Source: CAZPMC01 sp964587755 (GTDB lineage Bacteria; Bacillota; Clostridia; Acetivibrionales; DTU013). From it: a stretch of 8,871 nt of DNA. Shown piece by piece: positions 1-6,432 of the stretch. The stretch's first letter is position 1. Every line of letters begins with the position of its first letter. The notes beneath the pieces were generated by a model. The model did not search any database. It was not told the DNA's origin and was given only the letters and a program-made list of their open reading frames with translations. The position numbers were made by a program, and so were the translations under genes. Location: assembly GCA_964587755.1 (NCBI GenBank), contig CAZPMC010000056.1, positions 1-8,871 of the forward strand. The letters run 5' to 3'.

Positions 1-1339
1 TGAGTCCCCAGTCCACAACGTTTTCAAGGAAATTTCCCATACGGCCTTCCTTTATATTATCAGGCAGCCAATTGATACTGCTATTATTCTCAAGAAGCTT
101 TTCTTTAACGGCAGTCATCTCGATAAACCATGTATCATTTGCATAGTATAGAAGCGGAGTATCACATCTCCAGCAGAATGGATATGAGTGCTCATAGTCC
201 ATCAATTTATAGACAAGCCCTCTGCTTTCCAAATCTTTTATGATTAACGGGTCTGCAGTTTTTACAAACATACCCTTCCATGGCTCTACTACGTCGATGA
301 AATTCCCCTGTTCATTTACCAATTGAACAAAGGGAAGATCATTTGCCTTACCTACCTTGGCATCGTCTTCTCCAAATGCCGGAGCAGTGTGTACGATACC
401 TGTACCGTCAGTCAGCGTTACAAAAGTATCGCAAACAACATAATAAGCCTTTTTATCAGGCGTAACAAAGTCAAACAGCGGTTCGTATTCCATACCAAAG
501 AGCTCAGAGCCCTTAAAGCTTGAAATAACACTGTATTCATCCTTCAACACCGATGGGGCAAGTGCTTGAGCCAGTATATATGTCTCATTACCGCATTTTG
601 CCCTGATATACTCCTCATCGGGATTCACTGTCAATGCAACGTTTGAAGGCAATGTCCAGGGTGTCGTAGTCCAAGCCATTAAAAAGACGTTTTCTTCACC
701 CTTTACACGGAATTTTACATAAAGGGATGCATCAGTAACATCCTTGTATCCCTGTGCAACCTCGTGACTTGACAGGGAAGTTCCACACCTTGGGCAATAT
801 GGCACTATTTTATGGCCTTTATATAACAAACCCTTTTCCCAAATCTTTTTTAAAGCCCACCATATCGACTCAATATAATTGTTCTCATAAGTGATGTACG
901 GGTCCTCCATGTCAGCCCAGAAGCCAACACGATCGCTCATTTCCTCCCATTCATTTTTGTACTTCCATACGCTTTCCTTACACTTCTGAATAAAGGGCTC
1001 AACACCGTATTCTTCAATTTGCGGCTTTCCGTTTATGCCCAGGAGCTTTTCCACTTCCAGCTCAACAGGAAGGCCATGTGTATCCCATCCCGCTTTTCTG
1101 AGAACATTATATCCCTTCATAGATTTGTATCTGGGGATAATATCCTTGATAGTGCGGGTAATAATATGGCCTATATGCGGCTTTCCATTTGCAGTGGGAG
1201 GTCCGTCATAAAATGTGAAGACATCATTGCCTTCTCTGAATTTTAAGCTTTTCTCAAAAATCTTGTTGTCCTTCCAGTACTTTAGTACTTCCTTTTCCCT
1301 TTCGACAAATTTCAAATCTGTTGAAACTTTTTTATACAT
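1..1339 (-). CDS. ileS: Isoleucyl-tRNA synthetase, N-terminal 446 residues (3' end outside window)
   Basis: Cytoplasmic class I aminoacyl-tRNA synthetase that charges tRNA-Ile with isoleucine using ATP. Reading from the ATG, the HIGH motif is at residues 55-58 (NGKPHIGH), followed by GWDTHGLPVE at 84-93 and a zinc-ligand pair CPRC at 182-185. The CP1 editing domain follows, with WTTTPWTLPSN and GTGIVHTAPAFGEDD. The frame is open to the window edge, ending at ENVVDWGL, just before where the synthetic core resumes; family members are about 930-1060 residues. The form GKPHIGHIITRTIKDI and the APAFGEDD editing motif resemble the type 2 (eukaryote-like, often mupirocin-tolerant) IleRS rather than the E. 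coli type; this is from memory of the families. The start is set by AGGAGG (1347-1352) 7 bases upstream. Expression is controlled by the T-box leader. Confidence 0.97.
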   Translation of the reverse strand, partial: MYKKVSTDLKFVEREKEVLKYWKDNKIFEKSLKFREGNDVFTFYDGPPTANGKPHIGHIITRTIKDIIPRYKSMKGYNVLRKAGWDTHGLPVELEVEKLLGINGKPQIEEYGVEPFIQKCKESVWKYKNEWEEMSDRVGFWADMEDPYITYENNYIESIWWALKKIWEKGLLYKGHKIVPYCPRCGTSLSSHEVAQGYKDVTDASLYVKFRVKGEENVFLMAWTTTPWTLPSNVALTVNPDEEYIRAKCGNETYILAQALAPSVLKDEYSVISSFKGSELFGMEYEPLFDFVTPDKKAYYVVCDTFVTLTDGTGIVHTAPAFGEDDAKVGKANDLPFVQLVNEQGNFIDVVEPWKGMFVKTADPLIIKDLESRGLVYKLMDYEHSYPFCWRCDTPLLYYANDTWFIEMTAVKEKLLENNSSINWLPDNIKEGRMGNFLENVVDWGL

Positions 1340-1397
1340 ATCGTTGCCTCCTGCTAATAATAAGAACCCCATCCGGGAACCTTGTTGTTTTCACAAT

Positions 1398-1433
1398 AAA
1401 AAAACTCCCGTTCCCTGACTTAAGGGACGAGAG
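1398..1433 (-). terminator. Intrinsic terminator of the ileS T-box
   Basis: On the minus strand a G+C-rich stem, CTCTCGTCCCT / AGGGAACGGGAG, with loop TAAGTC and one bulged A, is followed directly by seven T (1404-1398). Its 5' arm is the same segment that pairs with the T-box sequence in the antiterminator, so the two folds are mutually exclusive. It ends about 60 bases before the ileS ATG. Confidence 0.93.
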
Positions 1434-1665
1434 ATCACTATACTCACGTGGTACCACCCAAATTACCGCCATAATTAATATAACGGTCACTTGATATGAC
1501 ATGTAACGGTGTCGCCCGGCTTTCATACTTGCCTAATGTATCAGGCTTTCAGATTGCTGCTCATGGATGATTTTCAAAATCAGGTCCTACAGACTTACAC
1601 CACCCGTCTGCTCTCTTAAAGAACTCACAACTTTTACTCTTTCCAATCATCGCATTAAAATATTA
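1398..1665 (-). promoter_or_regulatory. T-box riboswitch leader of ileS, specifier ATC (Ile)
   Basis: An untranslated leader that senses uncharged tRNA-Ile and allows read-through into ileS. The T-box sequence AATTTGGGTGGTACCACG lies at 1464-1447 and can pair with CTCTCGTCCC just downstream to form the antiterminator. Stem I is recognisable: AGTA of the specifier-loop S-turn (1638-1635), a GATGA/ATGA kink-turn pair, and GGA (1644-1642) pairing with TCC (1567-1565). That places the codon ATC at 1571-1569, followed by the expected purine A. ATC is an isoleucine codon and matches the downstream gene. The distal AGAGAGC and GGGTGGTG elements sit in between. Small open frames across this stretch are not genes. 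Confidence 0.95.
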
Positions 1666-1671
1666 GCCTAT

Positions 1672-1700
1672 ATTATATTACACACAAAACAAGATGTCAA
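1672..1700 (-). promoter_or_regulatory. Consensus sigma-A-type promoter for ileS
   Basis: TTGACA (1700-1695), a spacer of exactly 17 bases, and TATAAT (1677-1672) match the vegetative consensus at all 12 positions. The expected start point near 1665 lies just upstream of T-box stem I. The -35 box begins 10 bases after the divIVA stop codon. ileS therefore has its own strong promoter, although no separate terminator for the upstream operon is visible between them. Confidence 0.9.
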
Positions 1701-1710
1701 ACAATGTGTT

Positions 1711-2169
1711 TTACTCTTCCTCTTCTTCAAACATTTGCTTCAGCAGTTCCATCTGCGACATCAGCAGCATTTCGCATTTTGTCTTAAATATTTGGAATTT
1801 CTTTTTCATATCCTCATATTCATACTTTATTTTAACAACCTCCTGATTGGCATCATTAATCAGCTTTTGAGCTCTCATCTCTGCCTCACGGATAATGTTT
1901 TCTGCTTTCTCGTATGCGTTCTTCTTAATATCCTCACCTGTTTGCTGAGCTGCAAGCAATGTATTCTGCATTGATTCTTCAATAGTTTTGTAATGCTGCA
2001 GTCCGTCATTTAACAGTGCCAACTTATCCTTCAGCTCAACATTCTCGCGGATATAAGCGCTGTAATCTTCAATGACCTTATCAAGGACATCATTAACCAT
2101 GTCCTCACTATAACCCATGAAGGCTTTCTTAAATGTAATGTTTTGCAAATCATTTGGCGTATAATTCAT
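1711..2169 (-). CDS. divIVA: DivIVA-family cell-division / polarity coiled-coil protein
   Basis: A cytoplasmic, self-assembling coiled-coil protein that recognises negatively curved membrane at septa and poles. The 152 residues begin with the family signature TPNDLQNITFKKAFMGYSEDMVNDVLDKV (residues 4-32, shown here as one motif with conserved F13, F17, G19 and Y20). Predicted coiled coil follows to the end, and the tail is acidic (five E). In the B. subtilis protein, F17 and R18 insert into and contact the membrane; here F17 is kept but residue 18 is Met. The length is close to the usual 150-170. AGAGGTG lies about 8 bases before the ATG. It is the last gene of the division operon, 15 bases after yggT. 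In B. subtilis ylmH sits between these two genes; it is absent here. Confidence 0.93.
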   Translation of the reverse strand: MNYTPNDLQNITFKKAFMGYSEDMVNDVLDKVIEDYSAYIRENVELKDKLALLNDGLQHYKTIEESMQNTLLAAQQTGEDIKKNAYEKAENIIREAEMRAQKLINDANQEVVKIKYEYEDMKKKFQIFKTKCEMLLMSQMELLKQMFEEEEE

Positions 2170-2184
2170 TATTCAAGCACCTCT

Positions 2185-2454
2185 TTATAACAAACTCAAA
2201 ATAAGAGCCCTGACTAAGCTTAACAACAAAAATGCTACAATAGGTGAAAAATCAAACATCATATTTCTCCCAAAGGGGGACTTTTCCAGCATTCTGCGAA
2301 TTGGTCCTAATATCGGCTCAGTAATCATGTACAGCAAATCAAAAAAACTGCCGGACTTATCAACAGGTAGCCACGACAATAAAACCCTCGCCAGTATCAT
2401 CAGTTCAATTACACTAAATACGATGTTTATTGTTCTGTATAATATTAAACTCAT
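2185..2454 (-). CDS. yggT: YggT-family membrane protein (YlmG)
   Basis: A small integral membrane protein of 89 residues with two predicted membrane spans, about residues 5-27 and 68-89. They are separated by the conserved loop with RVLLSW (about 23-28) and the EPILGPIRR motif (about 46-54) typical of YggT/YlmG. The family is linked to the division cluster in Gram-positive bacteria and to plastid nucleoid and division functions in plants; its biochemical role is not settled. GGAGG sits a few bases before the ATG. An earlier ATG at 2458-2456 is out of frame. The gap to sepF is 14 bases, so the two are very likely cotranscribed. Confidence 0.92.
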   Translation of the reverse strand: MSLILYRTINIVFSVIELMILARVLLSWLPVDKSGSFFDLLYMITEPILGPIRRMLEKSPFGRNMMFDFSPIVAFLLLSLVRALILSLL

Positions 2455-2468
2455 TCATTCCTCCAAAA

Positions 2469-2924
2469 CTATTTGACCCATGGAAAAGCAGCCCTACTCC
2501 TTAAGTCATCCCTGAAATCTCCCATAATATCGACGTTGTTAGGAGCAATCATGAATATATTTGCCGATACCTTCTGGATATCTCCGTCCAAGCCATAAAC
2601 AGAACCGCTTAAAAAGTCTACAACTCTTTGTGCCGTCTCCTTGGTAAGACTCTCCAGATTAACAACGACAGGCTTTTTGCTCTTTAGATGGTCGCAAACT
2701 TCACGGGCATCGTCAAATGTCTCGGGCTGGAAAATTACAACCTTGAACTGGTTATTGGAGTGAATATTAACAACCTTGCTCTGCTGAGATTTTCTTGAAA
2801 ATGCATGGAGATATTGGGGCTGTTGTTGAATTTCGTTCTCAACATCCTCCTGAATATCTTCTTCGTAGTCTTCCTCTGCTTCCCACCCAACGAGATTGAG
2901 CATCTTGTTTAGCAGCTTTGCCAT
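2469..2924 (-). CDS. sepF: SepF, FtsZ-binding membrane anchor
   Basis: A cell-division protein that binds the FtsZ C-terminal tail and tethers the Z-ring to the membrane, forming rings or arcs. The 151 residues show the expected layout. First comes an amphipathic membrane-targeting helix at 1-14 (MAKLLNKMLNLVGW). Then an acidic and glutamine-rich linker spans about 16-55. The SepF core covers about 58-137, with KVVIFQPETFDDAREV, PVVVNLESL, FLSGSVYGLDGDI and NIFMIAPNNVDI. GGAGGT lies 8 bases before the ATG. The 40-base gap from yggS is the largest in the operon and carries no obvious promoter. Length and motifs are typical, and I see nothing odd. Confidence 0.96.
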   Translation of the reverse strand: MAKLLNKMLNLVGWEAEEDYEEDIQEDVENEIQQQPQYLHAFSRKSQQSKVVNIHSNNQFKVVIFQPETFDDAREVCDHLKSKKPVVVNLESLTKETAQRVVDFLSGSVYGLDGDIQKVSANIFMIAPNNVDIMGDFRDDLRSRAAFPWVK

Positions 2925-2964
2925 TTGTAATTACCTCCAGTTTTTCTTTTGTTTGTAAAGCCAG

Positions 2965-3666
2965 CTATTTCCGCCGGCCGAATATTGCCGTTCCTATTCT
3001 TATCATCGTAGCACCCTCTTCAATGGCGACCTCAAAATCATTACTCATTCCCATCGAAAGGCACTCCATATCTATATTATCAATACTTTCCCTTCTTATG
3101 TCAATAAGTAATTTTCTAAGATTCGCAAATACCCACCTTACTTCCTCAGGTTTGTCTACTAACGGGGCGATTGTCATTAATCCTTTTACCTTTATATTTC
3201 CCATTTTACTAAGCTGCCTGACAAACTCAATTGTGTCCTCAGGACTTATTCCAAACTTAGAGTCCTCCTTTGCAACATTGACCTGCACAAGCACCGGAAC
3301 CTGTATGCCAAGCTTCTCAGCTCTCTTCTGAACTTCCTTCGCCAGCTCAGGTCTATCCATTGAATGAATTAAACTTACCTTGTCAACTATATATTTTACC
3401 TTGTTAGTTTGCAAATGACCGATTAAATGCCACCTGCAGTCTATATTAATTATATCGGCCTTTTCACGTAGTTCCTGAACCCTGTTTTCTCCCAAATCTT
3501 TTATTCCTAAGCTGATAGCTTTTTCAATTCTGTGAATATCAACGGTTTTAGTTACAGCTATAAGCTTAATATCTTTTGGATTTCTGCCTGCTTTTTGGGA
3601 AGCCGCATCAATCCTTTCTTTTATTTTACTTAGGTTTTCATTGATAATAATTAATTCGTCACTCAT
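2965..3666 (-). CDS. yggS: YggS/YlmE family PLP homeostasis protein
   Basis: A single-domain, fold-type III (alanine-racemase-like TIM barrel) protein that binds pyridoxal 5'-phosphate and keeps the free PLP pool balanced; it has no established enzymatic reaction. In the 233 residues the PLP lysine is K40 in LIAVTKT. Other family motifs are GENRVQEL, WHLIGHLQTNK, VNVAKEDSKFG and the C-terminal phosphate-binding stretch MGMSNDFEVAIEEGATMIR followed by IGTAIFG. Its ATG overlaps the stop of the upstream HlyD-like gene (ATGA, 4 bases). AAGGGGT lies about 13 bases upstream inside that gene, so translational coupling is likely. Its place just before sepF is the usual Firmicutes order. Confidence 0.95.
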   Translation of the reverse strand: MSDELIIINENLSKIKERIDAASQKAGRNPKDIKLIAVTKTVDIHRIEKAISLGIKDLGENRVQELREKADIINIDCRWHLIGHLQTNKVKYIVDKVSLIHSMDRPELAKEVQKRAEKLGIQVPVLVQVNVAKEDSKFGISPEDTIEFVRQLSKMGNIKVKGLMTIAPLVDKPEEVRWVFANLRKLLIDIRRESIDNIDMECLSMGMSNDFEVAIEEGATMIRIGTAIFGRRK

Positions 3667-4970
3667 TTATTAATAATTACCCCTTCGTTAACATTTTGTG
3701 GATTTATTATATATGTATCATATAGATTGACAGTCTTCTCAGGTGTAGTGATGATTGCATATTCCTTGTCTTGAGCTAGTATTTCTACTTCCCTTATAGT
3801 GGATACATTGTATTTGACAAGCATTATTTTTGCATGAGTACCATCAGGCGAAATGTCCATAAGGCACTTAAGAGGAACCTTCAGGCCTTCTTCAGTACTA
3901 CGGATGAAATCAACATTTACATGTCTGACATTGGACAAAGTATCTGCCCCCCTGGTTGCTTTTACTGTAACTAATGCTTTGCCTTCCTCTGTCTGACTGA
4001 TGCCAGTTACTATAGCAGATGCTTCAAAGTCTGAATCATCAATCCTCACCCTAATTCTTTTGCCTTCATCAAAATTTTTCAGATCCCTTTCGTTAGCAAT
4101 TGCAACAATATAGATATCTGTACTCTTTATGATTTTAGCCGCTGGCTTTCCAGCATAAGCCCTGTTAACAACTTGGTCACGGTTAATGTCTTCCTTTTGC
4201 ATTCCCTCGATTTTCTTGGGGGTAAGAGAAGATATGCCTTGGGGAGTGAGTATTCCCTCGTAGCCGTCTATTGTATAGGATACAATTCCGGATACACTTG
4301 AAATAATCTTTTCTCTATTCATGCTTATTCTGTCTTCCAGCTCTTTCTTTTGTTTAAGCAGCGACTCTATATAGCTGTCTTTTGCATCATCCCCAAGAAT
4401 TTGTGCTTTCTTTTCAACAATCTTTGTTATTTCAGTTCTATAGAGCTTTAAGTCTTTGAAGCTTCTTATGTTGCAAGCAGTAATAAGCTTTTGCACATTA
4501 CGTCCTATTTCCCTGTCAAGCTTTGCAATATCCTCAAAGAAGAAATCAGCCTTCTCTGCCTTTTCTATCCGCGACTTAACAATTTTGGCGTTTATTTTTT
4601 CAACCTCTTTAAGAAGCAAATCGGATGTATCATTCATAACCGATGCTATAGTTGAATTTGCCGCAGTTTTTTCACCTTCTCCAATCTCCGGAATTAATCT
4701 GCCTTCAAACAAAGAAGGCTCAAGAAGCTCCTCATCCCTGACAATTATACCTTTTACACTGACAGTCTCTTCAATGGTGCCATTTCTGATTATGTCCACA
4801 GTAACATTGTTACCGGACAGCCAATTAATCAGGGACGGTACATATAACAGTCCAAACAAGAGCAAAATCACACCGCCTAAGGTAAGGCGTTTTAATGAGA
4901 AGCTGCTGTTGCTTTTCTTTTTATTTTTTTCGTGAGTTTTTTTCTTAACCTTTTCCTTTGTTTTTCCCAT
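3663..4970 (-). CDS. HlyD-like single-pass membrane adaptor protein of unknown function
   Basis: 435 residues. A very basic cytoplasmic N-terminus (residues 1-28, rich in K) is followed by one membrane span (about 29-51), with the rest predicted outside. The extracellular part looks like a membrane-fusion (HlyD/RND-adaptor) protein. A first half of a lipoyl-like barrel-sandwich covers about 57-115, a helical hairpin or coiled coil 117-222, the returning half 223-245 (SSVSGIVSYTIDGYEGI), and a beta-barrel about 280-360 ending in the adaptor-like GLKVPLKCLM. No ABC transporter or outer partner is adjacent. Instead it sits 21 bases after the PLP enzyme gene and overlaps yggS by 4 bases, suggesting a job in envelope or division biology; that is inference. 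The ribosome site is weak (GAGAG, about 13 bases upstream). Confidence 0.8.
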   Translation of the reverse strand: MGKTKEKVKKKTHEKNKKKSNSSFSLKRLTLGGVILLLFGLLYVPSLINWLSGNNVTVDIIRNGTIEETVSVKGIIVRDEELLEPSLFEGRLIPEIGEGEKTAANSTIASVMNDTSDLLLKEVEKINAKIVKSRIEKAEKADFFFEDIAKLDREIGRNVQKLITACNIRSFKDLKLYRTEITKIVEKKAQILGDDAKDSYIESLLKQKKELEDRISMNREKIISSVSGIVSYTIDGYEGILTPQGISSLTPKKIEGMQKEDINRDQVVNRAYAGKPAAKIIKSTDIYIVAIANERDLKNFDEGKRIRVRIDDSDFEASAIVTGISQTEEGKALVTVKATRGADTLSNVRHVNVDFIRSTEEGLKVPLKCLMDISPDGTHAKIMLVKYNVSTIREVEILAQDKEYAIITTPEKTVNLYDTYIINPQNVNEGVIINK

Positions 4971-4991
4971 TTTACTTTAAATTCTCTCTTA

Positions 4992-6287
4992 TTATCTTAA
5001 GCTTATCAGGCCTTTTTCCTGCATGTATTTCAATGCAATCATGACTCCCAGCTTAACATGCTCATATACTAACCCACCCTGCATATATGCCGTGTAAGGA
5101 GGCTTAAGCGGCCCATCCGCACTCAGTTCAATAGACGAGCCTTGAATAAATGCTCCTGCCGCCATAATGACAGGGCTGTCATACCCCGGCATTTCCCAGG
5201 CTTCGGGAGTTACAAATGCATCAACAGGTGAACCCTTTTGAATCCCCTGGCAAAAAGCAATCATGCTGTCTGGGTCGTTAAACTTAATTGCCTGTATTAT
5301 GTCGCTTCTTATCTCCTCAGGCCTTGGAGATGTTTCAAACCCGACACTCTCCATTACTTTCGAACAAAATACTGCCCCTTTAAGGCTCTCAGCTACAGCA
5401 TGGGGTGCTAAAAACAGTCCCTGAAAAAGTAATCTGTTGTTACCCAAAGTAGCTCCTACCTCACCACCAAGTCCCGGTGTTGTAAGTCTGTAGGATGCAT
5501 TTTGAACGAAACGTGCTTTTCCTGCAACATATCCACCTGACGGGACAATTCCGCCTCCCGGATTTTTTATAAGGGAGCCCGCCATTAAGTCAGCTCCGGC
5601 TTCAAGGGGTTCTTCTTTCTCAACAAACTCACCATAGCAGTTGTCAACCATAACAATTGTATTATTGTTTATTTCTTTAATAACCTTTATAATCCTTCTG
5701 ATTTCCGAAATTCTTATAGACGGTCTGAAGCTGTAACCACGAGAACGTTGTATCAATACCATTGTAGTTTTTTCATTGACAGCCTTCCTGACAGCCTCCG
5801 TATCTATGCTCCCGTCATCGAGGAGCTCAACCTGACGGTAGTCTACACCAAATTCTTTTAAGGAACCGGCACCTTCACCCCGTATACCTATAACCTCCTC
5901 TAATGTATCATAGGGCTTTCCCGTTATTGAAAGCAACTGATCTCCAGGCCGCAAATTGCCAAACAGACATACCGCCAACGCATGAGTTCCTGCTACTATT
6001 TGATGCCTGACAAGAGCCGCCTCCGCTTTAAAAACACTTGCATAAATTTTATCTAAAACCTCTCTGCCTGTGTCATTATAACCATACCCGGTTGTGCCGC
6101 CAAAATGGGTATCGCTTAAGCGGTGCTCCTGCATTGCGGAAATCACCTTGTATTGATTTATTTCTCTGACAGCTTCAATTTTCTTAAATATTTCCTCAAC
6201 TTCATTTTCGGCTTCCCGTGCTATTTTAATAATAGATTCACTGATTCCGAACGTCTCCTTTAAATAGTTCTCATATGTAGTGTTCAT
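4992..6287 (-). CDS. Methionine gamma-lyase-like PLP enzyme ('aluminium resistance' / YnbB family)
   Basis: A fold-type I PLP-dependent enzyme of the Cys/Met-metabolism superfamily; B. subtilis YnbB is the familiar relative, and its true substrate is not established. In the 431-residue form, HFGGTTGYGYNDTGRE (61-76) and VAGTHALAVCLFG (98-110) shape the cofactor site. D215 in VDNCYGEF should contact the PLP ring nitrogen. K241 in GSLIKNPGGGIVPSGGY is the Schiff-base lysine. TPGLGGEVGAT (270-280) and the C-terminal PPYTAYMQGGLVYEH are family hallmarks. I chose the ATG at 6287 because GGAGGGG precedes it and family proteins are about 410-430 residues. An in-frame ATG at 6320 and a TTG at 6347 would add 11 or 20 residues, but with poor ribosome sites. 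It is the first gene of the operon that runs into the division genes. Confidence 0.92.
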   Translation of the reverse strand: MNTTYENYLKETFGISESIIKIAREAENEVEEIFKKIEAVREINQYKVISAMQEHRLSDTHFGGTTGYGYNDTGREVLDKIYASVFKAEAALVRHQIVAGTHALAVCLFGNLRPGDQLLSITGKPYDTLEEVIGIRGEGAGSLKEFGVDYRQVELLDDGSIDTEAVRKAVNEKTTMVLIQRSRGYSFRPSIRISEIRRIIKVIKEINNNTIVMVDNCYGEFVEKEEPLEAGADLMAGSLIKNPGGGIVPSGGYVAGKARFVQNASYRLTTPGLGGEVGATLGNNRLLFQGLFLAPHAVAESLKGAVFCSKVMESVGFETSPRPEEIRSDIIQAIKFNDPDSMIAFCQGIQKGSPVDAFVTPEAWEMPGYDSPVIMAAGAFIQGSSIELSADGPLKPPYTAYMQGGLVYEHVKLGVMIALKYMQEKGLISLR

Positions 6288-6432
6288 ATAATGAAATATC
6301 CCCTCCGATTCTAGCTTCATTCTATCCCACTTAGCAGCTCTTTTCAACGTCTACTTAACACAAAACCATTGCTTGCTTTTAGCCCAATGCTGATGTACCA
6401 TTAAATCGCTTAATAAAAATATGAGGTAAATT
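6288..6432. other. Divergent intergenic region
   Basis: 145 bases separate the leftward division operon from the rightward pseudouridine synthase gene. Promoters for both directions must lie here or within the gene starts. I see no pair of -35/-10 boxes good enough to name. The right end carries GAGGT (6423-6427), 5 bases before the ATG at 6433. No hairpin terminator or operator-like inverted repeat stands out. Confidence 0.5.
6300..6306 (-). promoter_or_regulatory. Ribosome binding site deciding the start of the PLP enzyme
   Basis: GGAGGGG on the minus strand lies 12 bases before the ATG at 6287-6285. The spacing is slightly long but the match to the anti-Shine-Dalgarno is strong. Neither the TTG at 6347 nor the ATG at 6320 has a comparable site, so this favours the shorter protein. 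Confidence 0.6.

Noticed and set aside
1332..1526. Minus-strand open frame of 64 codons upstream of ileS
   Set aside because: It lies within the T-box leader, terminator and ileS start; the sequence is explained by RNA structure and the protein has no family features.
1567..1974. Plus-strand open frame of 135 codons
   Set aside because: It is antisense to divIVA and the T-box; its hydrophobic, low-complexity translation is the reverse of a coiled-coil gene.
2918..3331. Plus-strand open frame of 137 codons
   Set aside because: It is antisense to yggS, which carries full family motifs on the other strand.
4456..4935. Plus-strand open frame of 159 codons
   Set aside because: It is antisense to the HlyD-like gene and has no recognisable motif or convincing ribosome site.
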